Shown here: in pieces, positions 55,830 to 64,000 of the stretch | How the letters are laid out: each line of letters opens with the position of its first letter | How positions within the stretch are numbered: position 1 is the stretch's first letter | Assembly: GCA_003213855.1 (NCBI GenBank) | Contig: QCMJ01000003.1 | Location: 80,547 to 144,546, forward strand | From: Prochlorococcus sp. AG-418-O03 | GTDB lineage: Bacteria; Cyanobacteriota; Cyanobacteriia; PCC-6307; Cyanobiaceae | Direction: 5' to 3' | Length of the DNA: 64,000 nt | The notes under the pieces: model-generated | What the model saw: only the letters and a program-made list of their open reading frames with translations | The model's database searches: none | Told to the model about the DNA's origin: nothing | Translations under genes and position numbers: made by a program

Positions 55830-57125
55830 ATGGAATTTTTTAAAAGATTAAAACAATTCTATTCTTTGAATAATTTAGGGGAAGGGAGTTTCTTTTTAGG
55901 AATATTATTTTTACCATCAGCTCTACCAATCAGCGCTATTTTTATATTAATTTCTTTGATAGTTTCATTTCATATTTCAGAACGTCCTTATTTAAAAAAT
56001 AAATGGAATTACTTTATTCTTGTATCTATAAGCCTAATTACATTTAGTTGCATTAGAAACTCATTAGATTCGGCCTTAAATGAAACTTTTAGCAGAGACC
56101 CTAGTCTAATCTGGTTAGATATGTCTAATTGGCTGCCTTTATTTCTTTTATTTTGGGGGTCTCAAATTTATACTAAAAATGAAAATAAAAGAAAGATATT
56201 TGCAAAACTACTTTTAATGAGTACTGTTCCAGTATTTATAAGTTGTATTGGGCAATATTGGTTAGGGTGGCATGGACCTTTTTATAGTTTTTATGGACTG
56301 ATAGTTTGGTTTATGCGTCCAATAACTGAGAATGGCAATTTAACAGGATTATTTAGCAATTCTAATTATCTAGGGTGTTGGCTTTCTGTTGTTTTCCCAT
56401 TTGCAGCTGTAATGCTTAAAGATAAAAAAAGCAAATTGAAGAGTTTTTTTATTTCATCCCTTAACTTACTTTTTATTTATCTAATTTTATTAACAAGCTC
56501 AAGAAATGCATTAGCAAGCATTTTCATATCATTAGGAATGCTTAAAATAAAATTTATATTTTTGTTTATTCTTTTTTTAATTTTTACACCTTTTATAACC
56601 TTCAATTTATTTCCAAAATTATTTTTTGATTTTGGTGAATCATTCTTACCAATAAAATTAATTAAAAGATTCAGCTTTAATTCAAATTCAACATTTTTTG
56701 AATCCATAAGATTAGAAATCTGGAACAAAACTTTGTCTCTAATTGGTGAACGCCCCCTCTGGGGGTGGGGCGGAGGTATTTTCCCTGTTTTGTATCTTGC
56801 AATAAATGGCTATTATGCTGCTCAACATTCCCATAATTTGCCTCTACATTTAGCGTCTACCTATGGCATACCTTTGGCTATATCTCTTGTAGGTTTAGTC
56901 TCATTAATAATTTTCAAATCATATAAAGTTATTTTTCAAGATATTGATAGAGGTTCTAATAATTTAAATAAGGCATGGTTTATATCTACACTAATAATGA
57001 TATTTTGGCATTTTAGTGACATAACATATTTTGACGGAAAAATAAGTATTATTGCATGGGTATTACTAGGGGGCCTTTGTTCTATTATCAGAGAAAATGA
57101 AACGAAACAAAAGCCAACATATTAA
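55830..57125 (+). CDS. O-antigen ligase/polymerase-like membrane protein
   Basis: 431 residues with ten to twelve membrane helices. GNLTGLFSNSNYLGCWLSVVFPFAAVML is typical of the Wzy_C/WaaL (and IctB-like) family, and the large external loop contains ERPLWGWGGGIFPVLY and QHSHNLPLHLASTYGIPLAI with the conserved His pair (HSHN). These proteins ligate or polymerise lipid-linked glycans. It begins 14 bases after tRNA-Arg, the first gene of the island. Confidence 0.88.
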   Translation: MEFFKRLKQFYSLNNLGEGSFFLGILFLPSALPISAIFILISLIVSFHISERPYLKNKWNYFILVSISLITFSCIRNSLDSALNETFSRDPSLIWLDMSNWLPLFLLFWGSQIYTKNENKRKIFAKLLLMSTVPVFISCIGQYWLGWHGPFYSFYGLIVWFMRPITENGNLTGLFSNSNYLGCWLSVVFPFAAVMLKDKKSKLKSFFISSLNLLFIYLILLTSSRNALASIFISLGMLKIKFIFLFILFLIFTPFITFNLFPKLFFDFGESFLPIKLIKRFSFNSNSTFFESIRLEIWNKTLSLIGERPLWGWGGGIFPVLYLAINGYYAAQHSHNLPLHLASTYGIPLAISLVGLVSLIIFKSYKVIFQDIDRGSNNLNKAWFISTLIMIFWHFSDITYFDGKISIIAWVLLGGLCSIIRENETKQKPTY

Positions 57126-57128
57126 ATC

Positions 57129-58565
57129 TTAGATCATCTCTAAATCACTCCCCTCTCCAAGACACCAATAATTAAGTCCGTTATTCTTAATTTCAATACC
57201 ATTAAGAATTTTTCTTGTATCAAAAACCCACCCAGGTTTTCGCATGGATTTTGAGATAGAACGCCAATCCAAACCTTTATATTCTTCCCATTCAGTGGTT
57301 AAGATAACTGCATCACTATTTTTTAAAGCTTCATAAACATCCTTACTAAATTGCCATGAATTTAAGCTCATACCATTTTTGTCTTCTTGGAAGTCTTTTA
57401 AATCCATTGCTATTTGTTGATGTGAAACTTTTGGATCATGTATTTTTAATTGTGCGCCCTCAATCAGTAAATAATTGGCTATTTTTATGGCAGGAGATTC
57501 ACGCGTGTCATTAGTATTAGATTTAAAAGAGAAACCTAAAATTGTAATTATCTTCCCATCAACATTTCCAAATAACTTTTTTACTATTAATTCGTAAATT
57601 CTTTTTTGTTGCCAATCATTTATTAACACTATTTGATACCAAAAATCTGCCACTTCATTTAGATTGAAAAATCTGCACAGATAGACTAGATTTAAAATAT
57701 CTTTTTTAAAGCAACTTCCTCCAAAGCCTGGTCCAGAATTAAGAAATTCCCTACCTATCCTGCTGTCTAATCCAACTGCATTTGAAACCTCTTTAACATT
57801 TGCTCCTGTTGCTTCGCACAATGCAGAAATAGAATTTATTGAACTAACTCTCTGAGCTAAAAATGCATTAGAAACCAATTTTGATAACTCACTGCTCCAG
57901 AGGTTTGTAGTTAAAATTTTTTTTTGAGGTACCCAATTTTGATATATTTTTGAAAGAGTTTGGATAGCATAATCATCCTCTCCTCCAATTAAAACTCTAT
58001 CAGGATAAAGTAAATCATTAATCGCAGTCCCTTCAGCTAAGAATTCTGGATTTGACAATATAGAAAAAGTTCTTTTATTTGAATTATTATCAGTTGATGC
58101 AGAATTAAGAATTTGTTTAATAACTCTGGCGGTTCTTACCGGCAAGGTGCTCTTTTCAACCACAATAGTATGACCTAATGCCAGTTCCCCAATTTGTCTA
58201 GCGCATTTTTCTACCCACTTTAAATCACTAGCAAATCCTGCTCCAAGCCCAGACTGCTTAATTGGTGTATTTACAGAAATAAAAATAATATCAGCATTTT
58301 TTATAGAATCTTTCAGATTTTGTGTAAAAAATAAATTTTTGTTTCTTACCCTTGCAACTATTTCTTTTAATCCAGGTTCAAAAACAGGGATATTATCAAG
58401 ATTAATATCATTCCATAAATTTATTCTTTTTGAATTTTTATCAACTACTGTTACTTTTATATTTCTACATTTATCTGCAATTACTGCCATAGTAGGTCCT
58501 CCTACATAACCAGCTCCAATACAGCAAATATTTAATACTTCAAAAGAATTCAAATTTTTATTCAT
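57129..58565 (-). CDS. ugd: UDP-glucose 6-dehydrogenase, eukaryote-like
   Basis: 478 residues. NICCIGAGYVGGPTMAVIADKC opens with the NAD loop, VNTPIKQSGLGAGFASDLKWVE follows, and the catalytic Cys lies in GPGFGGSCFKKDILNLVYLC; the C-terminal domain has GFSFKSNTNDTRESPAI. It oxidises UDP-glucose twice to UDP-glucuronate. The CCIGAGYVGGPT start and PVFEPGLKEIV are closer in my memory to animal and plant enzymes than to short bacterial Ugd. It supplies the UXS-like and 4-epimerase genes beside it. Confidence 0.93.
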   Translation of the reverse strand: MNKNLNSFEVLNICCIGAGYVGGPTMAVIADKCRNIKVTVVDKNSKRINLWNDINLDNIPVFEPGLKEIVARVRNKNLFFTQNLKDSIKNADIIFISVNTPIKQSGLGAGFASDLKWVEKCARQIGELALGHTIVVEKSTLPVRTARVIKQILNSASTDNNSNKRTFSILSNPEFLAEGTAINDLLYPDRVLIGGEDDYAIQTLSKIYQNWVPQKKILTTNLWSSELSKLVSNAFLAQRVSSINSISALCEATGANVKEVSNAVGLDSRIGREFLNSGPGFGGSCFKKDILNLVYLCRFFNLNEVADFWYQIVLINDWQQKRIYELIVKKLFGNVDGKIITILGFSFKSNTNDTRESPAIKIANYLLIEGAQLKIHDPKVSHQQIAMDLKDFQEDKNGMSLNSWQFSKDVYEALKNSDAVILTTEWEEYKGLDWRSISKSMRKPGWVFDTRKILNGIEIKNNGLNYWCLGEGSDLEMI

Positions 58566-58614
58566 TAAAATTATAAATTAAAATTTTTGTTAAATATAAA
58601 CTTAATATTATCAC

Positions 58615-59541
58615 TTATTTAATTAAGGTTTTTAATGATTTAATGGTTTTTGACAGCCCTGAATCTAAATCTACTTTTGGTTCCCAATTCAATGCTTTTG
58701 ATACTTTTTTTATACAAGGGCATCTTAATTTAGGTTCATCTTTTATTGATTGACAATATTTTACTTTTAATTCTCTATCTAACTTTTTGGAAATTATTTT
58801 TGCCAAATCCAAAATTGAAATTTGTTCTGTTCCACCAAAGTTATAGGGTCCGGTCAAGTCACTTTTCATAAACCTCATCAAACCCTCTATTAAATCATCA
58901 ACAAAACAAAATGATCTTGTTTGTTTACCATCTCCATTTATAGTCATCTCTTCATTTTTTAAACCTTGCATTATCAATGTTGCCATTACTCTGCCATCAT
59001 TTATCGACATGTTTGAACCATAAGTATTAAAAATTCGCGCAATCTTTACATCAAGGTTAAACATTCTTCTGTAATCATAAGTTAGTGTTTCTGATAATTT
59101 TTTTGCTTCCGCATAGCAAGCTCTAGTATCTAAATGATTGATATCTCCAATAATATTTTCCTTTTGAGGGAGTGTCCTAGGATTTCCATATATTTCGCTA
59201 CTACTTGCCAAAAGAAATTTTGCATTATTTTTTTTTGCCAATTCAAGCATTTTTGATGTTCCAATGAATGCCAGTTTATTTGTTTTAACTGGATTTTTAA
59301 CATATTCAGAGGGGGAGGCACTGCATGCAAAGTGCCAAATATTATCAACTTCCAATTCAAAATCATTCAAAACTGAATTTTTAATAAATGAAAATTTTTT
59401 GTTATTTATTATATTTTTTAAGTTGGACATTTTTCCTGAACTTAAGTCATCTAAACAAATTACATTTTCATCATTTTTTATTAGATAATTACAGATATGA
59501 GACCCTAAAAAACCAGCCCCGCCAGTTACTAAATTAAGCAC
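58615..59541 (-). CDS. UDP-glucuronate decarboxylase-like (UDP-xylose synthase) epimerase family
   Basis: 308 residues of the extended SDR family. GGAGFLGSHICNYLIKN (NAD loop), WHFACSASPSEYVKNPVKT, SSSEIYGNP, the catalytic Tyr-Lys in CYAEAKKLSET, ARIFNTYGSNMSINDGRVM and TRSFCFVDDLIEGL match UXS, which makes UDP-xylose from UDP-glucuronate. The CPASP usual to UXS is CSASP here. 50 bases downstream is the UDP-glucose dehydrogenase gene, its likely substrate source. Confidence 0.87.
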   Translation of the reverse strand: MLNLVTGGAGFLGSHICNYLIKNDENVICLDDLSSGKMSNLKNIINNKKFSFIKNSVLNDFELEVDNIWHFACSASPSEYVKNPVKTNKLAFIGTSKMLELAKKNNAKFLLASSSEIYGNPRTLPQKENIIGDINHLDTRACYAEAKKLSETLTYDYRRMFNLDVKIARIFNTYGSNMSINDGRVMATLIMQGLKNEEMTINGDGKQTRSFCFVDDLIEGLMRFMKSDLTGPYNFGGTEQISILDLAKIISKKLDRELKVKYCQSIKDEPKLRCPCIKKVSKALNWEPKVDLDSGLSKTIKSLKTLIK

Positions 59542-59642
59542 TAGTTATAAAATTACCTAATTTAATTCTATTAATTAAATTTAAAAATTATTTTTAGTTT
59601 TTTTATTTTTAATATTATTTAATTTCAAATAAAAAATTTGTG

Positions 59643-60689
59643 TCAAAAAATATTATTTTTCTTTTTATAAAAAGACCAACCACTTTTACATATCTCAAAA
59701 AGATCTCTTTTAATGCTCCAATTGAGTTTTGAAGTGATTAATTTTGTATCTGCAACTAATCTAGAAACATCACCTTCCCTTTCATCTGCAAATTCAAAAG
59801 GTATATTGCACTTATTAGTATCTTCAAATATTTTTAGGAGTTCAAGAACTGAAGTACCCTTCCCAGAACCAACATTAAAGATTAAAAATTCTTTATTAGT
59901 AATTAAATGTTCATAAGTCAAAAGGTGCGCTTCTGATAAATCCATTACATGTAAATAGTCTCTAATACATGTTCCATCTTTAGTAGGCCAATTTTTGCCA
60001 TATAAAAATATTTTATCTTTTTTCTTTGCTGCTACATCGCATATTTTTGGAAATAGATTTTCAAGATTAGATTTAGGAAATTCTCCTAATATCCCAGAAG
60101 GATGAGCACCTGCAGGATTAAAATACCTTAAAATTCCTATTCTCCAATTCTTTTTACTTTTTGATAAATTTTTAAGAATATTTTCTACAGCTAATTTTGT
60201 AGATCCATAAGGATTGCAAGGATTTAATTCTGTATGCTCATCTAATAGATTATTTTTTGATTCTCCATAAACTGTTGCACTACTGCTAAAAACAATATTC
60301 TTACAATTATTATTTTCCATAATTTCTAAAAGATTAATCGTCCCATTCACATTACAATCCCAATATAGAAGGGGCTCATTAATAGAAATTTGAACACTTT
60401 TTAATCCTGCAAAATGGATTACGCCTGTTATTGGCTTGCCTATCGACTTGTTTCTATGAAACACTTCAGAAAGTAATTTTTTATTTCTAATATCTCCTTT
60501 TACGAAGGAAAATTTTTTGGTTAAATCTAGATTTTTTTCTCTTAGCAAAGCTTGAATTTTATAAAAAGTTTTAAGTTCACTATTAATTAACAAATCATAA
60601 GCTATGACTTCATAACCGTTTTCAAGAAATAATAAACAGGTATGACTTCCAATATAACCTAAGCCTCCAGTGATAAGTATTTTACCCAT
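59643..60689 (-). CDS. galE: UDP-glucose 4-epimerase
   Basis: 348 residues. ITGGLGYIGSHTCLLFLENGYEVIAYD (NAD loop), VIHFAGLKSVQISINEPLLYW, SSSATVYGE, the catalytic Tyr-Lys in NPYGSTKLAVENIL, RYFNPAGAHPSGILGE and DGTCIRDYLHVMDL are diagnostic of GalE. It interconverts UDP-glucose and UDP-galactose. Same strand as the UXS-like gene, 101 bases upstream of it. Confidence 0.97.
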   Translation of the reverse strand: MGKILITGGLGYIGSHTCLLFLENGYEVIAYDLLINSELKTFYKIQALLREKNLDLTKKFSFVKGDIRNKKLLSEVFHRNKSIGKPITGVIHFAGLKSVQISINEPLLYWDCNVNGTINLLEIMENNNCKNIVFSSSATVYGESKNNLLDEHTELNPCNPYGSTKLAVENILKNLSKSKKNWRIGILRYFNPAGAHPSGILGEFPKSNLENLFPKICDVAAKKKDKIFLYGKNWPTKDGTCIRDYLHVMDLSEAHLLTYEHLITNKEFLIFNVGSGKGTSVLELLKIFEDTNKCNIPFEFADEREGDVSRLVADTKLITSKLNWSIKRDLFEICKSGWSFYKKKNNIF

Positions 60690-60796
60690 TCTTAAATTTA
60701 AAAAATAAAAATTTTTTTAATTATAAGCAAGCTTATAAAAGTATATTTAATTCATGTCTTTTTTGCTCTATATAGTAAAATTAAACTATTTATTAT

Positions 60797-61816
60797 ATGA
60801 AAGTTATAGTTACTGGAGCAGCAGGTTTTATAGGATTTCACTTATGTAAGCGTCTTTTAAAAGAGGGTAATAATGTTTTAGGTATTGACAATATGAATTC
60901 TTATTACGATGTTGAATTAAAAAACTCAAGAATTAATTTATTGCAAAAAGATAATCTTGGTGGAAAATTCAATTTTAAAAAAGGTTCGCTTGAAGATGAG
61001 ATTTTTTTGGATCAAATATTTAGTAAGTATGAACCTAATTTAGTAGTTAATTTAGCTGCGCAAGCAGGAGTAAGATATTCTATAAAAAATCCTTCCGCAT
61101 ATATCCAATCAAACATTGTTGGTTTTGGAAATATTTTAGAGTGTTGTAAGAAACTAAAAGTTGAGCAATTAATATATGCCAGTAGTAGTTCAGTATATGG
61201 AGGTAATACCAAATTTCCTTTCTCTGAAAATGATTCTGTGGATCATCCAGTAAGTTTATATGCTGCCACAAAAAGATCAAATGAACTAATGGCACATACT
61301 TATAGTCATCTATATAATTTACCAACGACTGGATTAAGATTTTTTACTGTTTATGGTCCTTGGGGAAGACCTGATATGGCGTTGTTTATTTTCACGAAAT
61401 CAATCATTGAAGGCACACCAATTGACGTTTTTAATAATGGCAATATGGTTAGAGACTTTACATTTATAGATGATATAGTTGAAGCAATTTCTTTATTAAT
61501 GAAAAAAAAACCTATTAAAGAAGATTCTTTTAATTCCTCTAACCCACTTCCATCAAAGAGTTGGGCTCCATATAGAATATTCAACATTGGTAACTCAAAT
61601 CCAGTATCTTTAATAACCTATATTGAAGCTATTGAAAAATCCTTAAATTTAAAGGCCAATAAAAATTTTGTAGACATTCAGCCTGGTGACGTAAGTAAAA
61701 CTTTTTCAGATACCTCATTACTAGAAAATTGGATTAAATTCAAACCCTCTACCAGTATTGAAGATGGGGTTGATAGGTTTATTAAATGGTATAAAAATTA
61801 TTACAAAATAATCTAA
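60797..61816 (+). CDS. UDP-glucuronate 4-epimerase-like
   Basis: 339 residues, extended SDR. VTGAAGFIGFHLCKRLLKEGN, GIDNMNSYYDVELK, NLAAQAGVRYSIKNPSAYIQSN, ASSSSVYGGN, LYAATKRSNELMAHTYSHLYNLPTTGLRFFTVYGPWGRPDMA match the GlcA/GalA epimerase group (CapJ/LpsL type). It would make UDP-galacturonate from the neighbouring dehydrogenase product. Divergent from galE; 24 bases ahead of the next dehydrogenase. Confidence 0.92.
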   Translation: MKVIVTGAAGFIGFHLCKRLLKEGNNVLGIDNMNSYYDVELKNSRINLLQKDNLGGKFNFKKGSLEDEIFLDQIFSKYEPNLVVNLAAQAGVRYSIKNPSAYIQSNIVGFGNILECCKKLKVEQLIYASSSSVYGGNTKFPFSENDSVDHPVSLYAATKRSNELMAHTYSHLYNLPTTGLRFFTVYGPWGRPDMALFIFTKSIIEGTPIDVFNNGNMVRDFTFIDDIVEAISLLMKKKPIKEDSFNSSNPLPSKSWAPYRIFNIGNSNPVSLITYIEAIEKSLNLKANKNFVDIQPGDVSKTFSDTSLLENWIKFKPSTSIEDGVDRFIKWYKNYYKII

Positions 61817-61840
61817 ATAATAAAATTTATATAAATTAAA

Positions 61841-63187
61841 ATGATTTTACCAAATTTAGATGAATTGATAATTGCAATAGTTGGAATTGGCTATGTAGGT
61901 TTACCTCTTGCAATGGAATTTTCATCAAAAGAAAAATGTCTAAGGACTAAATCAAAAATTTCGAGGAAAATCATTGCTTACGATGTTAATGAAACAAGAA
62001 TTAATGATTTAAAAAATGGACTAGATAGAACAAATGAGTTTAGTAAAGAAGAAATTGAAAAAAATAAAAATATACATTTCACTTCAAATATAGAAGATAT
62101 TTTTAATGCCGATGTTTTCATTATTACTGTTCCTACCCCTATAAATAAATTAAATAAACCTGATTTAGCATTTATAAAAAAAGCAAGTTCTGAAGTTGGT
62201 TTTGCTATAAAAAAAAGAAAAGTAATAAAAAAAGAAGAGAAGGAAGTACCAGTTATAATTTATGAAAGTACAGTTTTCCCTGGAGCTACTGAAGAAATAT
62301 GTGTACCTCTTATAGAATTGAATTCAGGTCTTAAATTAAATAAGGATTTTTTCTGTGGTTATAGTCCAGAAAGAATAAACCCAGGAGATAAAAATAGAAA
62401 AATCTCATCTATTATAAAAATTACAAGTGGATCAAATAATGAGGCTGCAGAATTTATAGATAATTTATATGCTTCCATTATAAAAGCAGGTACTTTTTCT
62501 ACAAAATCAATAAAGATTGCTGAAGCTGCAAAAGTAATTGAAAATACTCAAAGAGATCTAAATATAGCCTTAGTTAATGAATTTTCTATGATATTTAAAC
62601 TTTTAAATTTAGATACTCTAGAAGTCTTAAAAGCGGCCAGAACAAAATGGAATTTTCTTGACTTCAAACCTGGGTTAGTAGGTGGACACTGTATAGGTGT
62701 CGATCCATACTACTTAACTTATAAATCAGAAGAGATGGGTTATTCTCCAGAAATTGTTCTCGCAGGTAGAAAAATTAATAACTTTATGCCTACTTGGATC
62801 ACTGATTTAATTTTTAATGAAATGATAAAAAGAAATATTCCTAATGAAAAATGCGAGATGATAATCTTAGGCGGTACATTTAAAGAGAATTGTCCTGACT
62901 TTAGAAACAGTAAAATTCATGAACTGATTGAAATTTTTCAAAACCAAAATATTAATTTAACTATTATTGATCCCTATTTAACATCTGATGTGGCAGTTCA
63001 GTTTAACTGCAAAACTGATCAAAAAATCCCAACGAATAAAACTTTCGATGTAATTATATGTACTGTTTGTCATAATGAATTTTTAGATATTGAAGAGTCA
63101 GAGTGGCGAAGTTTGTTAAATAAAAATCATATTATTTTTGATTTAAAAGGATTTGTACCTTCTAGTTTGAATCCATTAAGACCTTAA
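61841..63187 (+). CDS. UDP-N-acetyl-hexosamine 6-dehydrogenase (TviB/WbpO-like)
   Basis: 448 residues of the UDP-glucose/GDP-mannose dehydrogenase superfamily. IAIVGIGYVGLPLAMEFSSK is the NAD loop; VPTPINKLNKPDLAFIKKAS, YESTVFPGATEEICVPLIE, FCGYSPERINPGD, IENTQRDLNIALVNEF and VGGHCIGVDPYYLTYKSEEMGY (catalytic Cys) match the TviB/WbpO subgroup that oxidises UDP-GalNAc or UDP-GlcNAc to the uronic acid. Second nucleotide-sugar dehydrogenase in the island. Confidence 0.92.
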   Translation: MILPNLDELIIAIVGIGYVGLPLAMEFSSKEKCLRTKSKISRKIIAYDVNETRINDLKNGLDRTNEFSKEEIEKNKNIHFTSNIEDIFNADVFIITVPTPINKLNKPDLAFIKKASSEVGFAIKKRKVIKKEEKEVPVIIYESTVFPGATEEICVPLIELNSGLKLNKDFFCGYSPERINPGDKNRKISSIIKITSGSNNEAAEFIDNLYASIIKAGTFSTKSIKIAEAAKVIENTQRDLNIALVNEFSMIFKLLNLDTLEVLKAARTKWNFLDFKPGLVGGHCIGVDPYYLTYKSEEMGYSPEIVLAGRKINNFMPTWITDLIFNEMIKRNIPNEKCEMIILGGTFKENCPDFRNSKIHELIEIFQNQNINLTIIDPYLTSDVAVQFNCKTDQKIPTNKTFDVIICTVCHNEFLDIEESEWRSLLNKNHIIFDLKGFVPSSLNPLRP

Positions 63188-63217
63188 TTTTATAAACCCT
63201 CAACTATTAATTATTAA

Positions 63218-64000
63218 ATGAAATTTTTAAATAAAAAAAATATTGCAAATAAAAATATTTCGAGTATTAGCTTGATATTACAACTATGGAAATTATTGAA
63301 ATCTAAAAGAAAAAAACAATTAATTGGATTGTTGTTAATAATGATAATTAGCGGGATTAGTGAAATAATATCAATAGCAAGTTTTATTCCATTCATAAAT
63401 TCATTACTTGACTCGAATGTATTATTTGACAATAAGTATATAAATTTTTTATCAACCACTTTTAATTTATATTCTCAAAATTCATTAATCTTCTTAACAA
63501 CTTTTATTTTCGTTTTGTTCGTTATAATTTCTACGATAATAAGACTATTAAATATTTGGCTAAACTATAGGATGACTGCGATTATTGGTAGTGATATTAG
63601 TATAAAAGCTTTCAAGGGAATTATTTATCAACCGTACATTTTCTCAACATCAAAAAATAGTGGTGAATTAATATCAATTCTTAATACTCAATTAGATTTT
63701 ACCGTTGCAGCTATAAGTCTAATTCTTAGAATAATAACAAATCTTACTATATTATTTATTATTGGAGTTGGACTTTTATTTCTTGATTTTCAATTAGCTA
63801 TTTTTAGTAGTTTTTTCATAATAAGTCCATACTTGCTAATAACCATTTATACAAAAAAAAGAGTTTATAAAAACAGTACCCTAATAAATTATTCTTTGAT
63901 TAATAAGGTAAAAACCATACAAGATAGTTTAAACATGAATAAAGAAATAATAATTAATGAACTTCATAATAAATTTATTAAGAGATATAAAAGCAATGAA
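63218..64000 (+). CDS. ABC transporter membrane domain (PglK/MsbA-like flippase), 3' partial
   Basis: Open from the ATG at 63218 to the window end (261 codons, no stop). After a basic start it has membrane helices (LIGLLLIMIISGISEIISIASFIPFI, FLTTFIFVLFVIISTIIRLLN, NLTILFIIGVGLLFLDF) in the layout of an ABC exporter half, with the external loop and the QPYIFSTSKNSGELISIL segment seen in PglK-type glycan flippases. The ATPase domain would lie beyond the window. It probably moves a lipid-linked oligosaccharide across the membrane. Confidence 0.8.
   Translation, partial: MKFLNKKNIANKNISSISLILQLWKLLKSKRKKQLIGLLLIMIISGISEIISIASFIPFINSLLDSNVLFDNKYINFLSTTFNLYSQNSLIFLTTFIFVLFVIISTIIRLLNIWLNYRMTAIIGSDISIKAFKGIIYQPYIFSTSKNSGELISILNTQLDFTVAAISLILRIITNLTILFIIGVGLLFLDFQLAIFSSFFIISPYLLITIYTKKRVYKNSTLINYSLINKVKTIQDSLNMNKEIIINELHNKFIKRYKSNE

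Noticed and set aside
63214..63459. Minus-strand 81-residue frame at the window end.
   Set aside because: It lies opposite the start of a well-supported ABC transporter gene; composition is a shadow of the hydrophobic coding strand.

Overview
The window is 64 kb of very AT-rich (roughly 31% GC by eye), densely packed DNA from a Prochlorococcus-type marine picocyanobacterium, most like the low-GC high-light clades. Support: photosystem II psbD-psbC, ycf4, ycf39 and petM; a Pcb chlorophyll a2/b2 antenna and no phycobilisome genes; a thioredoxin reductase-thioredoxin fusion; proton-translocating transhydrogenase with split alpha subunit; short intergenic gaps and many 30-80 residue conserved-looking proteins. 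No rRNA, CRISPR array, IS element or recombinase gene was seen. Two tRNAs are present: Ser(CGA) at 26147-26230 (minus) and Arg(TCT) at 55742-55815 (plus).

Layout. 1-9.6 kb: end of an HlyD/MacA-type adaptor, polA, cysS, dxr, a 2Fe-2S thioredoxin-like protein, a YheT-like hydrolase. 8.2-11.1 kb: pnt operon. 11.2-20.8 kb: redox and photosynthesis block (NTRC-type trxB, infA, ycf39, petM, ilvH, lipoprotein cyclophilin, ycf4, psbD-psbC). psbC carries an extra G in a G8 run that breaks the frame. 20.8-24.7 kb: maf, cobQ, a ferredoxin, a rhomboid protease and several tiny proteins, three of which were found by reading the gaps. 24.7-26.2 kb: a GC-richer structured block, a 2OG-Fe(II) oxygenase gene, and tRNA-Ser with what looks like a partial copy of its 3' end 1.2 kb away.

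26.3-36.6 kb is an iron- and light-related accessory segment: FutA/IdiA iron-binding protein, PiuC-type hydroxylase, an iron-uptake-type porin, then a PcbB/IsiA-like antenna gene next to flavodoxin isiB, plus glyQ, a tautomerase operon and small unknowns. The antenna-flavodoxin pair resembles the isiAB arrangement of freshwater cyanobacteria. 37-42 kb: AEC and EamA transporters, GT39 and GT4 glycosyltransferases.

42.2-54.9 kb is core housekeeping: sppA, aroH, the rpmH-rnpA-PH protein-yidC-ycf46 cluster, serS, rseP, rpsN, pnp, cysQ, rsmI. From tRNA-Arg to the window end (55.8-64 kb) is a surface-polysaccharide island: O-antigen ligase-like protein, UDP-glucose dehydrogenase, UDP-xylose synthase-like and GalE epimerases, UDP-glucuronate 4-epimerase-like protein, a TviB/WbpO-type dehydrogenase and the start of an ABC flippase. 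These would make UDP-GlcA, UDP-Xyl, UDP-Gal, UDP-GalA and an N-acetylhexosaminuronic acid for cell-surface glycans.

I found no complete new multi-gene system. The items most worth checking are the psbC frameshift, the tRNA-Ser remnant with its GC-rich neighbour, the PcbB-like/isiB iron cluster, two genes whose natural N-terminus lacks a standard start codon, and an Ig-like insert in YidC.
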